NCBI GenBank assembly: GCA_051744845.1
Contig: JBNJDJ010000033.1
Span: forward strand, 1 to 20,409
Origin: JBNJDJ01 sp051744845
GTDB taxonomy: Bacteria; Bacillota; Clostridia; Peptostreptococcales; Acidaminobacteraceae
Length of the DNA: 20,409 nt
Direction of reading: 5' to 3'
The notes below the pieces were generated by a model that ran no database searches, was not told the origin of the DNA, and worked only from the letters and a program-made list of their open reading frames with translations. The position numbers and the translations under genes are program-made. Shown piece after piece: positions 17,522-20,409 of the stretch (position 1 is its first letter; every line of letters begins with the position of its first letter).

Positions 17522-18061
17522 TTATAAATATGGTTCAATTAATCCAAAGTCACCATCTTTTCTTGAATAAATTACATTTACTTCATCTGTATCTGCATTA
17601 AGAAATACGAAAAAGTCATGTCCAATTAATTCCATTTGCATTGCTGCTTCTTTAGGAAACATTGGCTTTATTCCAAATCTTTTTGATTTAACAATTTTTA
17701 TTTGTTCCTCTTCCTTTTTTTCTTTTTCTTCATCAAAAGGGTTTTCAAATCTAATTGTTTCTTCAGAACGATATCTTTTTTGTAATTTATTTTTATACTT
17801 TCTTATTTGTCTTGCAATCTTATCTACTACAGAGTCTATTGCTACTCTCATATCTCTATCTGAATCTTCTGCTCTTAAAACCACACCACCTTTCATCGGA
17901 ATTGTTAGTTCAAAAATTTGCTCTTCACCTCTATACGAAAAAGTTAAATTTGCTTTTATCTCAGAGTTAAAATATTTATCAAATTTAGCGATTTTCCCTT
18001 TTGCATATTCTGCAATATCTTCTCCTACTGTCATATGTCTTCCTGTAATTATCATTTTCAT
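17522..18061 (-). CDS. hpf: Ribosome hibernation promoting factor, long form
   Basis: Dimerises idle 70S ribosomes into 100S particles during slow growth. The 179-residue protein has the N-terminal ribosome-binding domain (MIITGRHMTVGEDI, about 1-100) and the C-terminal dimerisation domain (about 120-179, ending KDGDFGLIEPYL), joined by an acidic-basic linker EEKEKKEEEQ; the two-domain length marks the long form typical of Gram-positives. The ATG at 18061 fits the family start and has AAAGGGG upstream; an upstream in-frame ATG at 18118 would add 19 residues foreign to the family. It has its own terminator. A weak promoter candidate (TTGGCC, 16 bases, TATAAA; 18229-18202) lies upstream. The hpf-secA-prfB order is common in Firmicutes. 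Confidence 0.95.
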   Translation of the reverse strand: MKMIITGRHMTVGEDIAEYAKGKIAKFDKYFNSEIKANLTFSYRGEEQIFELTIPMKGGVVLRAEDSDRDMRVAIDSVVDKIARQIRKYKNKLQKRYRSEETIRFENPFDEEKEKKEEEQIKIVKSKRFGIKPMFPKEAAMQMELIGHDFFVFLNADTDEVNVIYSRKDGDFGLIEPYL

Positions 18062-18248
18062 AATTCCATCCCCTTTCAATTGATCTATATATAAGTGTGA
18101 TATTTTTAATTTACCCATTGAATCTTCTTTAAAACATATAATTTTTAATTTTGAAAAATAGTCTTCCTATGATTTAATTAAAAAAATTTAAAAATTAATG
18201 TTTTATAGTTCAGTAATTAATATGGCCAATTAAATATTTTTCTATGAT

Positions 18249-19265
18249 TTAAAAAGCTTTTTCATATGATTTTGGAATTATCCCTTTTCTCTCTATGTTT
18301 GCACTAACTTTTAAAGGAAAATAAGGTGAACGCAATAATTTTCTTCCATAATAGACTAAATCACCTCTATTATTGGCAATTATTTCTTCACCTTGCTTTT
18401 CATCAGTAATTAATCCACCAGCAATAGTAGACATATTAGTTTCTTTTTTTATTATCTCTGAAAATGGTATTTGATATCCTGGATAAGCATCAACACTGGT
18501 GTTAATAACCCCTCCACTACTTACATTGATTAAATCAATGCCATTTTCTTTTGCCATGTTGACTATATTTAAAATGTCTTTGATACTATTCCCATTGGAA
18601 TGATATTCATTAGCAGAAAGTCTTAAAATTATTACTTTTTCTTTTGGCCATACTTTTTTTACTTCAGTTATTATTTCTTTTAAAAATCTAATTCTATTTT
18701 TAATACCGCCTCCATAAATATCTTTTCTTTTATTAGTTAAAGGAGATAAAAATTGATTAATCAAATAACCATGAGCTCCATGAATCTCTATTGCATCAAA
18801 TCCAGCTTCATTAGCTCTTCTTGCTGCATTTTTAAATTTTTTCACTATCTTTTTAATCTCTTTAATCGTCATTAACTTAGGTTTCTTATAATCATCTGAA
18901 AACTTTATCTCACTTGAAGAAATCGGAGTTGAATCTTTTACATCACTTTTCCTACCAGCATGTGCTAATTGCAAAGCTACCATTGCTTTATTATTTTTTA
19001 CATTTTCTACTAACTTTTTTAGATTTTTAACATGCTTATCTGACCATATTCCTAAATCATCGTCAGTAATCCTACCTTCTTCTGAAACAGCTGTAGCTTC
19101 AACAATTATAAATCCTACCCCTCCGATAGCTCTAGTAGTGTAATGTTGAATATGAAACGAATTAACATATCCTTCTTTAGCCATATACATACACATTGGT
19201 GGCATTACAATTCTATTTCTTAAATTTAAATTTTTGAGTTTGTAGTTTTCTAATAATTTTTCCAT
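18249..19265 (-). CDS. namA: NADH:flavin oxidoreductase, Old Yellow Enzyme family (YqjM/NamA-like)
   Basis: FMN-dependent reductase of activated double bonds; the natural substrate of this class is usually unknown. The 338-residue TIM barrel closely follows the YqjM subclass: RIVMPPMCMY with the redox-tuning Cys25 and Tyr27, FHIQHYTTRAIGGVG, GRITDDDLGIWSD, QLAHAGRK, the substrate-binding His162 and His165 in EIHGAHGYLINQFLSP, and a late YYGRKLLRSPYFP flavin loop. No iron-sulfur domain follows, so it is not a 2,4-dienoyl-CoA reductase type. AGGAGG lies six bases before the ATG. Transcribed alone; no clear terminator follows, so some read-through into hpf is possible. The symbol is by similarity to NADPH dehydrogenase NamA. 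Confidence 0.9.
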   Translation of the reverse strand: MEKLLENYKLKNLNLRNRIVMPPMCMYMAKEGYVNSFHIQHYTTRAIGGVGFIIVEATAVSEEGRITDDDLGIWSDKHVKNLKKLVENVKNNKAMVALQLAHAGRKSDVKDSTPISSSEIKFSDDYKKPKLMTIKEIKKIVKKFKNAARRANEAGFDAIEIHGAHGYLINQFLSPLTNKRKDIYGGGIKNRIRFLKEIITEVKKVWPKEKVIILRLSANEYHSNGNSIKDILNIVNMAKENGIDLINVSSGGVINTSVDAYPGYQIPFSEIIKKETNMSTIAGGLITDEKQGEEIIANNRGDLVYYGRKLLRSPYFPLKVSANIERKGIIPKSYEKAF

Positions 19266-19292
19266 AAATATCCTCCTGACTTTATTTATTTC

Positions 19293-19322
19293 AAGTATAT
19301 ACTTTATTATTCAATTAGGCAA
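19293..19322 (-). promoter_or_regulatory. Weak promoter and possible operator before namA
   Basis: A 12-base palindrome, AAGTATATACTT (19293-19304), overlaps a possible -10 box TATATA (19301-19296), with TTGCCT 15 bases upstream as a weak -35 box. A symmetric site over the -10 box would suit a repressor, but in such AT-rich DNA it may be chance. Confidence 0.35.
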
Positions 19323-19396
19323 AGAAATCGTATTAGTTCTTTACTTAGATCAATTTATTCTATTTAATAAAGTAAATGTTTTATAAAGTTTGATAA

Positions 19397-19594
19397 TCCC
19401 CCAAAAAAACTTTACATTAAAAATCACTTAATTATACTGCAGATAATTTAATGAGTAGAAAAGTTACTGATATCAGAAAGACTTGGCCACTCAGATGCAA
19501 ACACAACTATTAGGGTTTATTACATCATCTAAAAAAAGCCAATAAAAAGGTAGCTTTAGATTTAGAAAAATCGATATTTAAAGAGAAAAAATAA
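19397..19594 (+). pseudogene. Broken C-terminal end of a tyrosine recombinase (integrase)
   Basis: Three short reading frames join into the end of a phage-type integrase catalytic domain. Frame one (19397-19474) reads PKKTLH, a TAA stop, then SLNYTADNLMSRKVTDI; frame two (19476-19522) reads ERLGHSDANTTIRVYY, the most diagnostic motif, with the catalytic His of LGHS and the Tyr nucleophile; frame three (19523-19594) reads HHLKKANKKVALDLEKSIF and ends in TAA. The conserved LRHT box appears as LNYT, so two catalytic residues are lost. With one internal stop and two frameshifts it cannot be active. The N-terminal domain and the front of the catalytic domain are missing. It points toward the partial tRNA at 19670-19714, as integrases of elements inserted in tRNA genes often do. 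A terminator hairpin follows. Confidence 0.8.
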
Positions 19595-19624
19595 CTAAAA
19601 ATATGCAATTTTGCAAAATAAAAA

Positions 19625-19668
19625 GTCTAGCAAACATTTAAATTTAAACGTTTATTAGACCTTTTTTT
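19625..19668 (+). terminator. Terminator behind the integrase relic
   Basis: GTCTAG.AAAC (19625-19635) pairs with GTTT.TTAGAC (19650-19660), with one mismatch and one G-T pair, followed by C and seven T. It probably once ended the integrase transcript. Confidence 0.65.
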
Positions 19669-19669
19669 C

Positions 19670-19714
19670 TGGCGCACCATAAGGAACTCGAACCCCTATC
19701 CTACTGGTTCGAAG
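19670..19714 (-). repeat. Partial tRNA-Arg(UCG) 3' half, probable attachment-site remnant
   Basis: On the minus strand these 45 bases read as the 3' half of a tRNA: anticodon loop CTTCGAA (19714-19708, anticodon TCG), 3' anticodon stem CCAGT, variable loop AGGAT, T stem and loop AGGGG/TTCGAGT/TCCTT, acceptor strand ATGGTGC, discriminator G and encoded CCA. The bases upstream (AATAA where ACTGG would be needed) do not form an anticodon stem, and no D arm or 5' acceptor strand is present, so this is not a gene. T at position 61 opposite G53 breaks an otherwise fixed pair, which suggests decay. A 3' tRNA half next to an integrase relic fits the duplicated att end of an inserted element. Confidence 0.7.
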
Positions 19715-19922
19715 TTATTAATATTTATACTGTAAACTTAGTAAACAAGCAGTTTCAACCTAAGAATGGAGCTTTTACAATTTTGGGATTAAAAATAATT
19801 CTGTTATATTAAATATTTTACACATATAAAATTTAAATATATTCTCTCAGTTACTCAACAATAACTAACATTATATTAAACTCTATTACTTTTTAATATT
19901 GAAAATATAAAAATCTTCTCTA
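19715..19922. other. Intergenic, no gene recognised
   Basis: Very AT-rich stretch with no open frame, RNA or promoter that I can support. A short minus-strand run at about 19790-19755 (NPKIVKAPFLG before a stop) and a plus-strand run near 19731-19760 (KLSKQAVST before a stop) look faintly coding, but neither can be assigned. Confidence 0.5.
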
Positions 19923-20311
19923 TCAATAAACTCCCCAAATTATAACAGAATGAGAAATATCCATATGAAAAACACCTGGAAGATTAGATATATTCCGAAT
20001 AATATATACAATATAAATCATCATTAAATTACATAATGTAGCTACAATATCTGCAATATTACTCTGTGCTTCTGTTTCTATAATAAAAAACTTATTTTTT
20101 TCCATATCCACTTAATTCATAATATAAAACCCTAATGCTTAGTAAAAAAATGATTTGAATTTATAAAAATGACTAGGTTTAAATTCCTTAGGAAAATTAC
20201 TATATGTTTCTTAAGTATAATATACCATTAATGCTATTGCTAAAACATAAAAAATGAATTATTCCTAAAGTATTTTTTATTGTTCAAAAAAATCTTCCAA
20301 ATAAAATTCAT
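19923..20311 (-). pseudogene. Broken gene for an unidentified membrane protein
   Basis: I do not recognise the family. From an ATG at 20311, 23 codons (MNFIWKIFLNNKKYFRNNSF onward) run to a TAG; one frameshift later the frame reads LAIALMVYY and continues to a TGA at 19923, interrupted only by three TAA codons (at about 20211-20209, 20142-20140 and 20114-20112). Codon content between the stops looks coding, for example SNFPKEFKPSHFYKFKSFF. The end contains a hydrophobic stretch (ADIVATLCNLMMIYIVYII). The last 60 or so codons are open and could be mistaken for a small gene with a GTG at 20111 or ATG at 20105, but the ribosome binding site is poor. Each TAA could come from CAA by a single C-to-T change. 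Confidence 0.45.
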
Positions 20312-20336
20312 ATTTAATACCCTATATTTCTAATAT

Positions 20337-20409
20337 TTAATCAAAATCAAACAATTCTTCCATAAGATTTCCTAAATTTGTCCCTATATTATCCAGTAAT
20401 TTATTTAAA
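20337..20409 (-). CDS. C-terminal fragment of an unidentified protein, cut by the window edge
   Basis: Twenty-three codons read from the right edge to a TAA at 20339-20337 with coding-like content (NIGTNLGNLMEELFDFD, acidic end). The ATG of the broken membrane-protein gene lies 25 bases further on, so the two could have been neighbours in one operon. It is too short to name, and it may belong to the same decayed region. Confidence 0.3.
   Translation of the reverse strand, partial: LNKLLDNIGTNLGNLMEELFDFD

Noticed and set aside
18062..18118. Extended N-terminus of the hibernation factor from an ATG at 18118
   Set aside because: The added 19 residues precede the conserved family start and end in a good binding site for the ATG at 18061.
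18167..18252. 11-base direct repeat CTATGATTTAA at 18167-18177 and 18242-18252
   Set aside because: Short, AT-rich, and the second copy overlaps the end of namA; most likely chance.
19670..19714. A complete tRNA gene
   Set aside because: Only the part from the anticodon loop to CCA is present; no D arm or 5' acceptor strand can be found on the upstream side.
1..20409. CRISPR array, insertion sequence or defence system
   Set aside because: No regularly spaced repeats, transposase frames with terminal repeats, or recognised defence genes were seen; the only mobile-element trace is the integrase relic and the tRNA half.

Overview
The window is a stretch of chromosome from a very AT-rich, low-GC Gram-positive bacterium (Firmicutes in the broad sense). 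A Clostridia/Tissierellia-type anaerobe fits best: the dihydroorotate dehydrogenase is the NAD-linked PyrD/PyrK pair, hpf-secA-prfB are clustered, DUF1385 and DUF5317 proteins are present, and strong AGGAGG-type ribosome binding sites precede most genes. The genus is a guess. UGA is a normal stop codon: several genes end in TGA, and RF2 is encoded with its autoregulatory UGA frameshift.

Layout. (1) Positions 1-4000, minus strand: a pyrimidine operon pyrC-pyrF-pyrK-pyrD with overlapping or nearly abutting genes. It starts from a clear promoter, passes through a leader that looks like a transcription attenuator, and ends at a terminator at the left window edge. pyrB, carAB and pyrE are not here. 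(2) Positions 4011-6258, plus strand: a divergently transcribed pair, an ABC-F ATPase and an acyl carrier protein, closed by a terminator that also separates it from the convergent operon. (3) Positions 16754-6257, minus strand: a probable nine-gene housekeeping operon, secA-prfB-tex-amidohydrolase-DUF1385-tsaE-tsaB-rimI-tsaD. It links protein export, termination and tRNA t6A synthesis. prfB begins 43 nt upstream of the first ATG in its main frame, because its first 26 codons are joined to the rest by a programmed +1 frameshift. (4) Positions 16829-18061, minus strand: a DUF5317 membrane protein and the long-form ribosome hibernation factor. (5) Positions 18249-19265, minus strand: an Old Yellow Enzyme family oxidoreductase.

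(6) Positions about 19380-20409 hold no intact gene. This appears to be the decayed scar of an integrated element: the broken C-terminal end of a tyrosine recombinase on the plus strand, a terminator, and then on the minus strand a lone 3' half of a tRNA that fits tRNA-Arg(UCG), from the anticodon loop to CCA. That is the piece such integrases duplicate at their attachment sites. Beyond it lie a broken membrane-protein gene and a short coding fragment cut by the window edge.

The sequence supports no dramatic new system. The points most worth a second look are the tRNA-half/integrase relic, the pyr leader switch, the terminator-like hairpin just before secA, and the prfB frameshift.
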